This document shows positions 40,811 to 51,924 of a stretch of 64,000 bases of DNA, one piece after another. The first letter of the stretch is position 1; every line of letters starts with the position of its first letter. Made by a program: the position numbers and the translations under genes. The DNA is from Adineta ricciae (Eukaryota > Rotifera > Eurotatoria > Adinetida > Adinetidae): the NCBI GenBank assembly GCA_905250025.1, contig CAJNOJ010000031.1, positions 434,001 to 498,000 of the forward strand, in the 5' to 3' direction. The notes beneath the pieces are model-generated. The model was not told where the DNA came from. It worked only from the letters and a program-made list of their open reading frames with translations, and ran no database searches.

Positions 40811-42417
40811 ATGGCTTTTACGCCGTATCAACTATTTTTAGCGGCTCTTATGCTAATTACTGGAAGTATCAATACTTTATCAACGAAATGGGCTGATCGG
40901 TAAAACGAGATTAATTTGCTTTGTTTTGCCTGATGAAGTATTGTATCTTGTTTTTCTAGACAAACGTCTCACTTTTGTGATGGATCTGGTGAAAATGTTA
41001 CATACGAACATCCATTTTTTCAAGTAAACTCGATCTCGGATCTTTTCGTAAAATCCCTTCCGTGTTTTTAGGGTGTTGGAATGTTCTTGGGCGAATTCTT
41101 ATGTCTATTAGTCTTTAAATTTATCTGGTATTCAACGGCTCAGTATCGCATCGAACGTATGACGTACAAAGGCGATGCATCATCTCGAATTGTTCGTTAT
41201 TGGCCGATAAAGATTCAGAAAGACGTGCGTCTTGTCGACGGTGAACAAACATTCAATCCGTTGATATTCTGGGTTGCATCACTTTGCGATATGACATCAA
41301 CGTGTTTATCTTACATCGCATTGAATTATACCAGCGCGAGTTCATTTCAAATGCTACGTGGATCTGTTATGGTATTTACTGCGTTGCTCAGGTATGAAAA
41401 GAACACAGATTGAGTGATTTCTTTTACTGTTGAAATTCTAGTGTGATATTTCTTCGAAAGAAATTAACGTGGAAACATTGGCTTGGAATTCTTGCAGTTG
41501 TAGCTGGCCTTGCAGTTGTTGGTGTATCAGATATACTTTTTTCACAACATCCCGAAGGGAGCCACACAAACACCGAGAAAATTGCAGGTGATGTCCTCAT
41601 CTTAGTCGGAATGTTATTCACAAGTTGTCAAGTAGGACATCAAACATGATTTTCAGTCGTGTTGACTATCGAACTCTTTGTTTAGGTTGTGTATGAAGAA
41701 CGGTTCATTGGAAAATACAATATTCCACCTTTACAAGCAGTTGGCTGGGAAGGAATATTCGGCTTTTCTACGCTTGGATTGTTGCTTATACCGGTAGATA
41801 TGATTCGAGTTGAACATTCTTGATTTAATTCTTGTTGATTAGTTCTATTTCATTATTGTGCCTACATCAAATTCTGGTCCGGCGCATCGACTTGAAGATA
41901 TTCCGTCAGCACTTTGTCAAATGCGAGGAAATTGGATTATTATTCTTGCAACAATTGGTAAGCAGTTTTCATGAGAATTCATTTCGATGGAATTTCTGTT
42001 TAAGGAAATGTCTTATCCATCGCCTTTTTCAATTTTGCCGGTATTTCTGTCACAAAAGAATTATCCTCAACGACACGTATGGTACTTGACAGCGGTCGAA
42101 CATTAATTATTTGGGTTGTGTCATTAGCATTACAATGGCAAGCGTTTTATCCTTTGCAAATATTAGGTAAAATATTTTACTCCGAAAAAGAGAAAAAACT
42201 CGCACTTTCACTTATTTATTTAGGCTTTGTACTTCTGGTTATCGGTATGGGTATTTATAATGGCGTTTGGGAACATCTCATTCGACGCTTTCTCAGTCGC
42301 CCACCGATATCAAATGAGCGATCTCAATTATTACCTAGTCATGATGATGTATCAGTTTATCAATCAACATCAACAACGAATCCGTCAAGTACATTCGCTG
42401 AAACAGTTAATACATAA
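40811..42417 (+). CDS. SLC35F6: SLC35F6-like ten-TM transporter
   Basis: Drug/metabolite-superfamily membrane protein resembling SLC35F6 (ANT2-binding protein, lysosomal/mitochondrial). About eight exons give roughly 400 residues starting MAFTPYQLFLAALMLITGSI. Family-like stretches: INTLSTKWAD, HPFFQGVGMFLGEFLCLLVF, LPLIFWVASLCDMTSTCLSY-type TM, LNYTSASSFQMLRGSVMVFT, FLRKKLTWKHWLGILAVVAG and YEERFIGKYNIPPLQAVGWE. They continue FNFAGISVTKELSSTTRMVL, DSGRTLIIWVVSL and GIYNGV. The C-terminal tail has a possible dileucine sorting signal (SNERSQLL). The transported substrate is not established for the family. Introns are 45-65 bp. Confidence 0.9.
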
Positions 42418-42727
42418 ACATGTCTTCGTTGTCCTTCTTCTGTATAACACGATTGTAATATTTAACATAAGCAAAACATTTGATTTATTTTTATTTTTTT
42501 GTTATTCTCGAATCGATTCAGTTTCTATAGAAAGAAAAAATAAAATTTTCAAAAAGGCATTGATCATCAACGAACATCTGGTGAAAATTCGCTTAACCCA
42601 CAATGCACTTTTATTTTACATGAAAATAAAACCGGGATTAGTGAGAATCAAAGATAAAGAACACAGCCAACTGACATATTGTATATATAATGTAGATTAT
42701 TTTCGATCCTATTTTTCCTCCATCATC
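42418..42727. other. Short intergenic spacer
   Basis: About 310 bp between SLC35F6 and the carboxypeptidase. A frame stays open across it without a plausible start or homology, so it is treated as untranslated. Confidence 0.45.
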
Positions 42728-44557
42728 ATGAATCGAATAGTATCGTTGATTTCTATTCTCGTATCTTTATCGATATGGAATACGTGCACGGAGAGCGCTT
42801 ATGTTCAAGATAAGTTAGTCCGTTTAGAACCATTGACTGAGCAACATCTCGATTATCTTCGTTCTCTTGAAGATAATGGTTCGTTGGATTTCTGGACAGA
42901 AATTACTGGATCCGATCGACCAATCGATGTTCATATTCCAGCAAATGAATATGATCGATATGTCTCGGAATTTAAACAATATTCGTTGCCATTTCATGTT
43001 CTTGTCGACAATTTACAAGAATCGATTGACAATGAACAACGGGAACTTTTACAAGACCGTTTAATGAGACAAATTCAAGGCCGATGGGCAGGACAACCAA
43101 GAGCCAATATTGTTGGCACATATGCGAGATACAATGATATGGTGGCTTTTCTTCAAGAGAAAGCTACTGCTGATCCAACACATGTTGAAGTGTTCGATAT
43201 TGGAAGAACATTCGAAAATCGAATTATTCAAGGTATTACGCTTAAATTCAATCCTTCGGCTACACGAAATATTTGGATCGATTGTGGTATTCATGCTCGA
43301 GGTAAAGAAGGTTAAAATGAATGTTCGGAGAAGTAAAACGAGTGATAAAAATGTTTAGAATGGATCACACCAGCTACATGTATTTGGTTAATTGATCAAT
43401 TCATTGCTGAATACAATAATAATGATGCAACAACTCGAGATTTACTTAATAACTGGAATGTTTATATTGCTCCATCACTTAATCCTGATGGTAATTTAAA
43501 AAAATAAAATTTCGAGATAAATTTATTTTCTCAATTATTTTTAAGGTTATGAATATTCTCACACAACCGTATGTCTCACTACTGAAGCACTTATTTTCGA
43601 AATCGATTTTCTTGTAGAGCCGTTTATGGCGTAAAAATCGTAGTAAACGATCCTCATCTACCTGTTATGGTGTTGATCTCAATCGTAATTATCCATGGAA
43701 GTGGATGACTGGTATAAAGAAACACTGGAAAATATTTTTTTTAATTAATAACCTTGTATTTTCTCATAGGCGGTGCAAGCAGCAGCCCATGCAGTGAAAC
43801 ATATGCTGGTAATTATCAAGAGAAATCATGTTCACCATAGAACATAACATTTTTTGCGTGTCTTTACTCATGCAGGCCCATCAGCTGGTAGTGAAATCGA
43901 AACAGTTGGCGTCGTCAATTTTCTTCAATCGAAAATTAACACCTGGGACATGTATATGTCTTTTCATTCGTACGGTCAATGGTGGTTGTGAGTATAAACA
44001 AACGATGTTTGAAGTTTCACTTAATTAATTTTTATTTTTAGTACTCCCGTAAGTCGGATTTATCGATAAGTTTATGTTGCACAAACTTCTGATTTAGTAT
44101 GGTTACACTACCAATCTTCCAGACAAAGCGCCAGCCAATTACGCTACATTAGAAGCAGCAGCTAAAGTTGGTGCTGCTACCATTCAAACATTTAATCAAA
44201 GAAAATATGCCGTTGGCTCTGTTTCACGATTATTATGTACGTCATTGAATAGAACGAACGTGAATTGATCGAAAAATGGTTTGATTTTGTTCTAGATATT
44301 GCCAGTGGTAGTACTGTAGATTGGGCGTATGATTCTTTGAATATTCCTTATTCATACACAATCGAACTTCCACCCACACAAGGTAAATTTCTCGCTTGTT
44401 TTCAAAGTCGTTGATTTGATTTTTGATCTTAGGTGATTCGGCTGGTTTTGTTTTACCGGTTAGTCTTGCTCCTGGTGTTTGTCAAGAGACTTACGCTGGC
44501 ATGAAAACTTTCTTAGTTCAAGTTAAGAAAAATCTTGCGAGTTCGTCAAGTGGTTAA
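42728..44557 (+). CDS. Secreted M14A metallocarboxypeptidase (A-type)
   Basis: Zinc exopeptidase that removes C-terminal residues, made as a zymogen. Eight or so exons. A signal peptide (IVSLISILVSLSIWNTCTES) is followed by an activation propeptide of about 90 residues (DKLVRLEPLTEQHLDYLRSL on). The mature domain has the zinc site HAREWITPAT, formed across the intron after HAR, and a third ligand in SFHSYGQWW. Substrate-binding Arg/Asn sit in RLWRKNRS and VDLNRNYPW, the conserved Tyr is in LLYIASGS, and the catalytic Glu is in YSYTIELPP. The specificity-pocket position in GSTVDW is Val, hydrophobic as in carboxypeptidase A rather than the Asp of B-type enzymes. Likely digestive and extracellular. 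No C-terminal membrane segment is seen. Confidence 0.93.
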
Positions 44558-45272
44558 AAAATAAGTTCGCTTTTTTTTTTCTTTGTCGTTATCTTAATTT
44601 GAAACACTTCAACTTTTACTCCTGTCATCAAAATAAATCTGCAATATACGTACATATAAAATGCATGAGACAAAATTAACCACAAGAAAAACAACGTCCA
44701 TTAACTGTTTTATTCATAATCTTGTCAAATTAATTCAAGTAGTACCTCTTCAGTGTCTACATACACACACAAATCTAATCAAATTGATCTTGTAGTTCTA
44801 TTTTTCTCTTCGTCTCTCGCTCCTACGAAATAATCTATCATAAGGATTCAAATTCCGGTCGCTGTCTTTCTTTTCTTCTTAATGTCTATATATAAACGTC
44901 ATCGTCATATGAATTTGTTCAGGTTAATGTCACGTTCATTCATTGAATATATCCGTCGAGATCTAATTGTTTTCCAATCGCATCTTATTTCTTCATTTAT
45001 TGCTTATTCGTTCATCTTCCGATTCTTTTCCTATTGAAGAAGTTCTGATAAGTAATCTTCATCGTCATAACAGAAGATCTGCAGAGTAAAACACGAGCGA
45101 GACGAGAAAACATCGAAAAAATGTCCTCGAGCTTTTTAGATATATATGAGAATAAGAAAGAAAAATATGGAAGCAACAAAGAAAGAAAGAAGGAATTGTT
45201 CAGAACGATTTTCCCGCATCTCAATACAACGAGTCTATTACAATAAAGCTTTCACACCGTGCGACAAGCAGA

Positions 45273-45301
45273 CATATATATATATATATATATATATATA
45301 C
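45273..45301. repeat. (AT)n microsatellite
   Basis: Uninterrupted alternating A/T run of about 14 units, directly readable. Confidence 0.9.
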
Positions 45302-45657
45302 ATTCGCTGAACCCCCTTATGCGTCGATTCGCATTATTATAGCGGAAATGAAAAATGCACAAGATGGGTGACAGAGAGAAAAGGAAGATGGTACTTTGTG
45401 ACAAAGTAGAGTAGCAATTGGCGGCTTTAAGAGGCTAACATAAATGTCTAAGCGATCCCTTGTGACGGTCGATTTTTTGTTCAAGAATAGCTCTTTGATA
45501 TAAGATTGATATGTGATCAGGAAAGAATCTAAATGCGAAACTCTATAGGTGCTAATTCGTTTTCCTATCAAGAAATCATTAAATAATGAGTTCGACATAT
45601 ATCCATATATTATCAGAAATAGATTATTGAGTTGAGAACGACGAGAAAGAAACGAGG

Positions 45658-45717
45658 AGAAGAAGAAGAAGATGATGATGATGATGATGAAGAAAAAGAA
45701 AGAAAAGACATAAGAGA
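45658..45717. repeat. GAA/GAT trinucleotide-rich tract
   Basis: Purine-rich simple repeat with consecutive GAA then GAT units, followed by degenerate GAAA. Confidence 0.8.
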
Positions 45718-46061
45718 GAAAAAAGTCAGTAGAAGACAGGAAAAAATCTAACGGAGAAACAGTTTGTCAACAAGTCCTGTCGTTCCCCTTGCTTTCATTA
45801 ATTGAGGCGACATAGTGCGATGTGTTCCTCTTGTTTTATTCAAGAAGTTGTTACCCGAACGAATTGACATTCTTTTCATTTTCATAATTGATCATTAAAA
45901 CTGTAAGAACGGATTAGATTCTTTGACTTTTTCGCTTTCAACTTGTAATATTTTTCGTTTTTCTAGTCCTTCTTTCTGTTTTGTCTGTGTTCTTGTTGAT
46001 ATAATGGAAAACATCTTGAATTCGATTGATCAAATTCGGTTCTCTTGATAAACAACTCGAC

Positions 46062-46749
46062 ATGCAAGTCTTTCCATCGTTTCATCATTCTCTTCTCAAC
46101 TGTTGTCATCTATGGAAATTCATTTTTCTCATTCTTCGAACGACACGGTAAGATTCATCTTGTTTTTCTTGTTTATGCTCTCAAATAACAAATGAGATTT
46201 CAGTTTAATACAATGTCAAATGAATACAACTGTTAATATATCATCGTTGTCTTCAATCAATGTAAGTAGAAACAAAATAATGCAGTACAAGACAGAATGG
46301 ATGATTGGATTTGATTCAATTAGATATTTCCATCAATAATTCTTCGCCCTCAAGATAATTTACCTTTAACTGAACAAGTTATATACGATTTGCGGAATAA
46401 TATGAGAAAAGCCAGTGAAGTCAATGACTTCGACGATGGAGACTATAGTGAAGATGACGATGTCGACTTTGAAGAAGAAAATCATCAACCTCTTTCATTA
46501 CTTCCATCATCATCATCATTGCCAACAATATCTACAACATTGCGTACGACGATGTTCAATTCCCAAATCACCAAAACTCGAACAACAACTGCGACCACAT
46601 TAGTTAAGATTACTACTAATCATCGCGTTGCAGTCATGGAAAGTAAATCATCCGATAATAAACTTACAACACCTTCATCTGCAACTTGTCATTGCCCGCT
46701 ATTTATATATTTCTTATTTTCGTTTAGTTTCTTGTATAGATTCGATTAG
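46062..46749 (+). CDS. Small acidic Ser/Thr-rich surface protein, unrecognised
   Basis: Three exons join in frame to about 167 residues. A basic/polar start leads to a hydrophobic stretch ([15 protein letters not shown]) that can serve as a signal anchor or signal peptide. N-glycosylation sequons (NTTVNISS), a strongly acidic segment with Tyr ([17 protein letters not shown]) and a mucin-like Ser/Thr-rich stretch follow. It ends with a Cys pair and a hydrophobic tail ([14 protein letters not shown]), as in a GPI signal. The acidic Tyr context would suit tyrosine sulfation. The design recalls a short proteoglycan core or mucin, but no family is recognised. It is convergent with the CCDC85 homologue, with only about 70 bp between stop codons. 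Confidence 0.5.
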
Positions 46750-46822
46750 TGAAACATTTCTTTTTCTTTATTTTAAAAAATTTACAAATCTATCTGACAA
46801 TGAAGAGAAAAAACAATTTTCT

Positions 46823-47771
46823 TCATAATAAACAGCTACTTTTCGGTTTCGATCGATCTTCCAAATAGTTCCAAACCAACTAAAACAGGTAAAAGAAACG
46901 ATTGTTAATAGAAAACTTATTTACTCTTCGTTTGCAGAAAACTTTGTTTGTTCATCAATACGTAAAAAATAGAAAAGAAATAGGTTTTTCTTTCTTTTCA
47001 AAGGAAATCGAACATAAAAGAACACGTCCTTGATCGAGAATAAAAATGTCCTGACTTACAGCACAAAATTGTTTGAGTAAGGTTTTTTCCGACTGGTGAG
47101 TTAGACATTGAGTTGTTTGATAAATTTCTACTGTCTAGTGGAGGAAACTCACGTGCTAAGAAATCGAAAAGATGAGTTTCGCCTTACTTTGATAGCATCA
47201 AAGATATTTTCAATAGAGATTTGTTGTTGAAGTTGATCATCAAACGGTGAGTTTAATGAAAATTCTGGTTCGATGGTTACTTTTATTCTGGATAGGTGAT
47301 CGTAAATTGGATTAGATCTTTGAAAACTTGCTGGATAGTTTATAACATCTGTTTGTGATTGTTTCTAGAAAAATTAGATAACGATTAGAACCGGCGATTT
47401 TCTAGTTCATTCTTACATGTTTCTTATTCGAATTTGTAATCATTTGATGAATAATTAATCGAAGGGAATCATTTCCTTTTAAGAGTAATTCCTGTCGTTG
47501 TTCAAGTTCGATTAATTTCTCTTGATAATCCACGATTTGTGAAGTAAGTTTGTCTCTGGCAGTAGCACTAAATACTTTCCATTGTTCAACTAATTCCGAC
47601 ATTTTTTGACGTTCTTTATCAAGTAGAAAACATAATTCTCTTAATTCATCCTGACTTGCAGTTAAAGATGAGGAAGTTTGTCTCATCGCGTTCTCTTCGT
47701 CAATTGATAGCTAAAAGAAAGAAACTCTCAAAGAACAAATTTTCTTCAATGTCTGATTATACTTCTTCCAT
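46823..47771 (-). CDS. CCDC85-family coiled-coil protein
   Basis: Five exons, all phase 0 (47763-47771, 47417-47710, 47188-47364, 47060-47134, 46823-46879), give 203 residues. The first exon is only 9 nt (Met-Glu-Glu), preceded by an in-frame stop. The coiled-coil core runs DELRELCFLLDKERQKMSEL, VEQWKVFSATARDKLTSQIV and DYQEKLIELEQRQELLLKGN. It parallels the CCDC85 signature LCCFLDDDRQK..W..L..LELRQEE. The C-terminus keeps counterparts of the family's AxKVLEVHE and MCNVVWRKLGD motifs: IKTVEIYQ and FCALVWNYLED. Vertebrate members act at cell junctions and in repression with DIPA; role here is unknown. It is shorter than vertebrate proteins and lacks their long Pro-rich middle. Confidence 0.8.
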
Positions 47772-50071
47772 ACGAAATCAATCGCTCAAGTTCAAATCTA
47801 AAATAATCCAATTAATCATTAAGTCAACAAGTCGAATAGAATTGTTCAACAATGTACTTATGTTGAAGAAGTAAATGTCTATACTAGTATATATGCACTC
47901 GAAGATCAAGTGTTCTAATTAAGTTGTATTCTATATTCAAGTAGTGTTAAATATGAAGAAAATCATCAACGATTTTCTTGTCTAATTCTAATGTTTGTAA
48001 ATAGCTAAATATACTTAATAATTATACTTGAACACGTGTTGAAAAAGAAAGACGTACGTGATTGGCAGAACTGATTCGAGATAAAAGTTCTACAGATTGT
48101 CAGTTGTTCTATCAAATAGATAATTATAATGGAATTTGTAATTATCAGATGTTTGACAAGCTGAGTAAATTCTTGACGAAGGACAAATATGTTTGATTAA
48201 GCGAATCATTTTAATCATAACAAGAAAAAAACGAACTTTTTACTTTGTGGAGAAGCAAAAAGCACCGAATCAATCAATGAGTATGAAAATCGAATACGAT
48301 AGGAAAAATAAAGGAAGATCAGGTTGACCGAGCAAAGCTGAGTATATGCCTCGAAGACATCCATATATATTCTGCGATAGCCTAGTCTTGTGCATCTTTT
48401 CAATGCTACTAATCATATGTGACAAATTACATTGATAAGCAAATGTTAACGGAATCTGATTATTAATAGATGATGACTGACTTACTCAATATTACAAGCA
48501 AAAAAGAATGTCTCTCAAATATTTCTTTGATTCCACTAACAAAACAAACTCGAAGTGTTAGATGCCTTTTCATAATTTATCTTCCTACTGAACTCGAGAA
48601 CAAACTAATCGCATAGAAATTTAATCAGTCAATATTTGCTCATTAAAATGATCTCAGAAGCTTTTATACATTTGATCAATCGACGGCCTTGTGTTTCATG
48701 TGATCATTTAAGCCTTCCAACTAAAATTGTTCATACTCATTAAAGCTTTGCTTTTTTTCATGTCTAATTCAGCTTTTTCTCTTTCAAAGAGCATTAGAAT
48801 ACAAAATCTCAGAAAACAAAATAAAAGACAAGTTTTCTCGTACAAATCGGACCGATAAAACAGCGCCATCTTTTTTACGATTGAGGTTATACGTGTCGAT
48901 CAACTATAATTATGCGACATATTACATATGACATACGGGGAACTTGTCCCTCTCATCTCCAACTATTCATGATAGTTTTGCTATGTATTAAATAAATGTT
49001 TTGAATGTGAGGGAAGCATTAGAAGATAGATAATCGTGTGATTTAGACGAAAAAATACAGTAAATGACACGAGTGTTCTGTCCATTTATGAATGCGACGC
49101 GACCAACAGCAGGACTCAATTGCTTTTACTAACTAAGAGAGATTTAGCTATGCTCTTCATCGATCAAAGTTTTAATAAGAAATTTCATTTATTAAAAAAT
49201 ATTCGAAATAATAAGAACATGACTGCTTCCCAAAAAATATTGAAGAAACTCGTGAAAATTACTGAAAAGCACAATATAGTTACAACGTAAATAAAATATT
49301 CTCTTATTGAAGAGTTTTGTAGAAAAATGCTAATCATTTTTTATTAAAAAATAGTTCGTATTTCGTAAGATTACAATTGTATAAATTTTAATTATTAGAC
49401 GATAATAACCAAATATGTACAGTATAAAATGTATATGTATGTGTAGAAGTGCACTTGTTTATTAAATCGTTGAGAAGCATCATTGAATTGAACGATCAAA
49501 TTGTTAATAAAATAAAGAGAGACTGAGAACAAAGACACTATTGAGTAAGGTAACAGTTTCCTCGACGCTATGCCAGCATAAAACATGATCTATAATGTAA
49601 AACTTCTTTACAAACGATTTCATTTCTTTATTTGCTTAAACGTTTTTTATGTTATGAAATTAGTAGATCGAAAGATTTCGAATGGAATGGATCTTGACCT
49701 ATGGTCAAGCACTGAGTTTTCGACATACCTTCTCTCCATACAATATTGTACAACTTTTCGATCATCGGGAGGAAAAATTCGTCGAAATTTTCAGCATAAG
49801 AAAAAAGTTTATCACAAAATCACACGTGTTCATACTATGAAGAATGTTTTCTCTTTATTCATTTATTAAGACAATAAGAGCGCCTAATTCTTTTCCATTT
49901 AAAACACGGATACTTAGGTCAACGTATTTTAGCTATATTCTCTTTCTCGTAGAGATGAGTCTTAGACACATAAATTGTTTGTTTGCTTGCTTGCTTGTGT
50001 GTCCGCAGGGTCAAAAAAACATCGAAAATCGATTTTTCTGAGAAGATATTTTCAGATGCACTTCATTGCGG

Positions 50072-50263
50072 AGACTTCGAATCTGATGCTCGCTCTTCGA
50101 ATTTTTTTAGACAAGGGACCACATTTTTACGAAAAAAAAATTTTTTCTCTCAAAATTGACCAAAGGGCTTTTTGGGTCGAGGAACTCGATTCTGATGTTA
50201 GTTTTTTGAGAACTACAAACAAAAATTTTGAAACAAAGGGTACCCATTCTCGGAAAAAATATG
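50072..50263. repeat. Imperfect tandem dimer (satellite-like)
   Basis: Two units of roughly 85-110 bp share the order GAG-A-CTCGA-TCTGATG, a T-rich stretch, ACAA-GGG and a run of A before T-rich ends. Similarity was judged by eye. Confidence 0.45.
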
Positions 50264-50932
50264 TATAACCATATGATATCGGATATAGTCAAGTGTATAA
50301 GTATGGTAAATGAAATATTCTCGTCATTCTCTGGTGACCTAATAGTTAATTATTGATCTCCATAAATGAACTCTGAAGTAACGTAGCTGTTGTTCATATA
50401 CACGCAATAATGTATTAAAACTATGACATCTGAAATCAATATTTCTACGACAAAGAGCTGAGCGAGTCCAACGACGAGCGTTACTTGTTGTTATCAGCGG
50501 AATCAAATCGTGGAAAATAATTCTAGTAAGAGAGAATATGAATGCGCATGAATTAAGCAATAAAATAGATTTTCAGCCAAATTATATGAGCGATATGCAT
50601 TTCAGCAATAGAAAACCTATGCTGAAGAACTAATTAGAACAATGTAGTTCCATTCGTTTCATAATATAATGCAGAAAGCACAGAGTAAAATCCCATGGAA
50701 CGATATAACATATACCACGCATTACATAAAATACTATCCTCCACAGCCAAATAATAAATCAGCTACTATTTTTGTTCTTCGTTGTAAATGCTCGCATATG
50801 TATGACATGGTTATTGTATTTTAAGAAACTAATCGGCAGTTATCTGTTAACAGAACTACAGGTGTTTTAAAGTAAGATATTACAGCGTTCTTGTAGCTTT
50901 GATGATTGTCTTTAAAGCCATCTGTTTGAGCA

Positions 50933-50961
50933 TATTGAAAAGCGGCTTAGCTTTTTCAATA
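50933..50961. repeat. Short inverted repeat
   Basis: TATTGAAAAGC is followed six bases later by GCTTTTTCAATA, giving an 11-bp stem with one bulge. It is followed by an A/T-rich stretch. Confidence 0.55.
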
Positions 50962-51085
50962 GGCTAAACGCCTTGTTTCCGAAGAGAATCGATAACGTTT
51001 GTTTTTTTCGAAGGTTTTCCACGTTTTCTTATTTACTAAAATGCCATGGGGTAATTAATTCATCAAAATGAATTCACAACAAATT

Positions 51086-51152
51086 GTTAGAGCACCTCAG
51101 TGAGGGAGTTGGCATTCTATTTATGTAAAAAGATGCTGCTGAGTGTTCTAAC
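51086..51152. repeat. Imperfect inverted repeat, about 67 bp
   Basis: GTTAGAGCACCTCAG on the left pairs with CTGAGTGTTCTAAC on the right, with one mismatch and one bulge, around a loop of about 38 bases. It could be a small foldback element or an RNA hairpin. Confidence 0.45.
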
Positions 51153-51815
51153 TCACTCTTCAACACAAAAAAACAGATATATATTTTAGGAGTGACAATT
51201 TAACTTAACTTTAAGTGTTCAAGTTAACGTCACCCTTGCGGTAAACCATAGCTCAATTTTATATTTTGTGGCTTCAAAAAGAAATAAAAGATCATGTGAC
51301 TGGTTTTTCAAGTTGACAAATGATCATTTTTTCTTGTTTCTTTTATCTATCATCGAATAAGACTCGGGAAGAATGAAACGAACACACTGAGAGATGCTGC
51401 ATAAAACTCTCAGCAAACTATATCGTAAAACTTTCCACAGTCATGTGTTTTTTTTACCGAAACACGTCAAATGGTGCAAATCGATCAGTGAAAACTGACT
51501 GGTTAGCATTTAGCGTTCTTGAAAACAAAATTTACATAATCAAAATAAATCTCTGATGTAAGCTGTATAGTTTTTTTAACTTCCACTATACTTTTTAGCT
51601 AAAAAAATTAATTTAGAGGTGTCAATTTCTTTTCAAGAAAATCGAATCGGCTTGCAAAAGCATAAAAGATTTCCGACTTTTAATTCTTGAAACTTCTATT
51701 TTAAATGTCAAAACAGAATTCAATGAGCATGCGTATTCTAACGTCATCTTTCTGCGCACGCCAACAATTCGTAACTGTTGAAATGATTACACGTCAGTTG
51801 TTTTCGTCAAAAGCA

Positions 51816-51825
51816 TATATAAATA
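51816..51825 (+). promoter_or_regulatory. TATA box of the F-box/LRR gene
   Basis: TATATAAATA lies about 100 bp upstream of the ATG at 51925 in otherwise mixed sequence, a plausible core-promoter position. Confidence 0.5.
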
Positions 51826-51924
51826 CATCACCACCATGAGTTAGTATTCATAACGAACAAAGTCAAACATTTTTCATCGTCTCCAGTCTCTACAGTACGG
51901 TCTGCTACACGATTGAAACACAAC

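Larger units (their letters stand above)
44558..46061. other. Intergenic with microsatellites
   Basis: About 1.5 kb. It contains an (AT)n run (about 45273-45301), a GAA/GAT-rich tract (about 45655-45715) and a short CA run near 44761. No gene was found. Confidence 0.6.
47772..51924. other. Gene-poor region upstream of the F-box/LRR gene
   Basis: About 4.2 kb without a convincing gene; all frames are short, AT-biased and unlike known proteins. It contains a satellite-like dimer (50072-50263), two inverted repeats (50933-50961 and 51086-51152) and a TATA-box candidate at the right end. Confidence 0.55.

Noticed and set aside
42227-42727. Upstream extension of the carboxypeptidase frame
   Set aside because: The frame runs out of the SLC35F6 tail by chance; a proper signal peptide begins at the Met at 42728.
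49585-50292. Frames on both strands in the gene-poor region
   Set aside because: They overlap each other and the satellite-like dimer and show no domain or splice structure.
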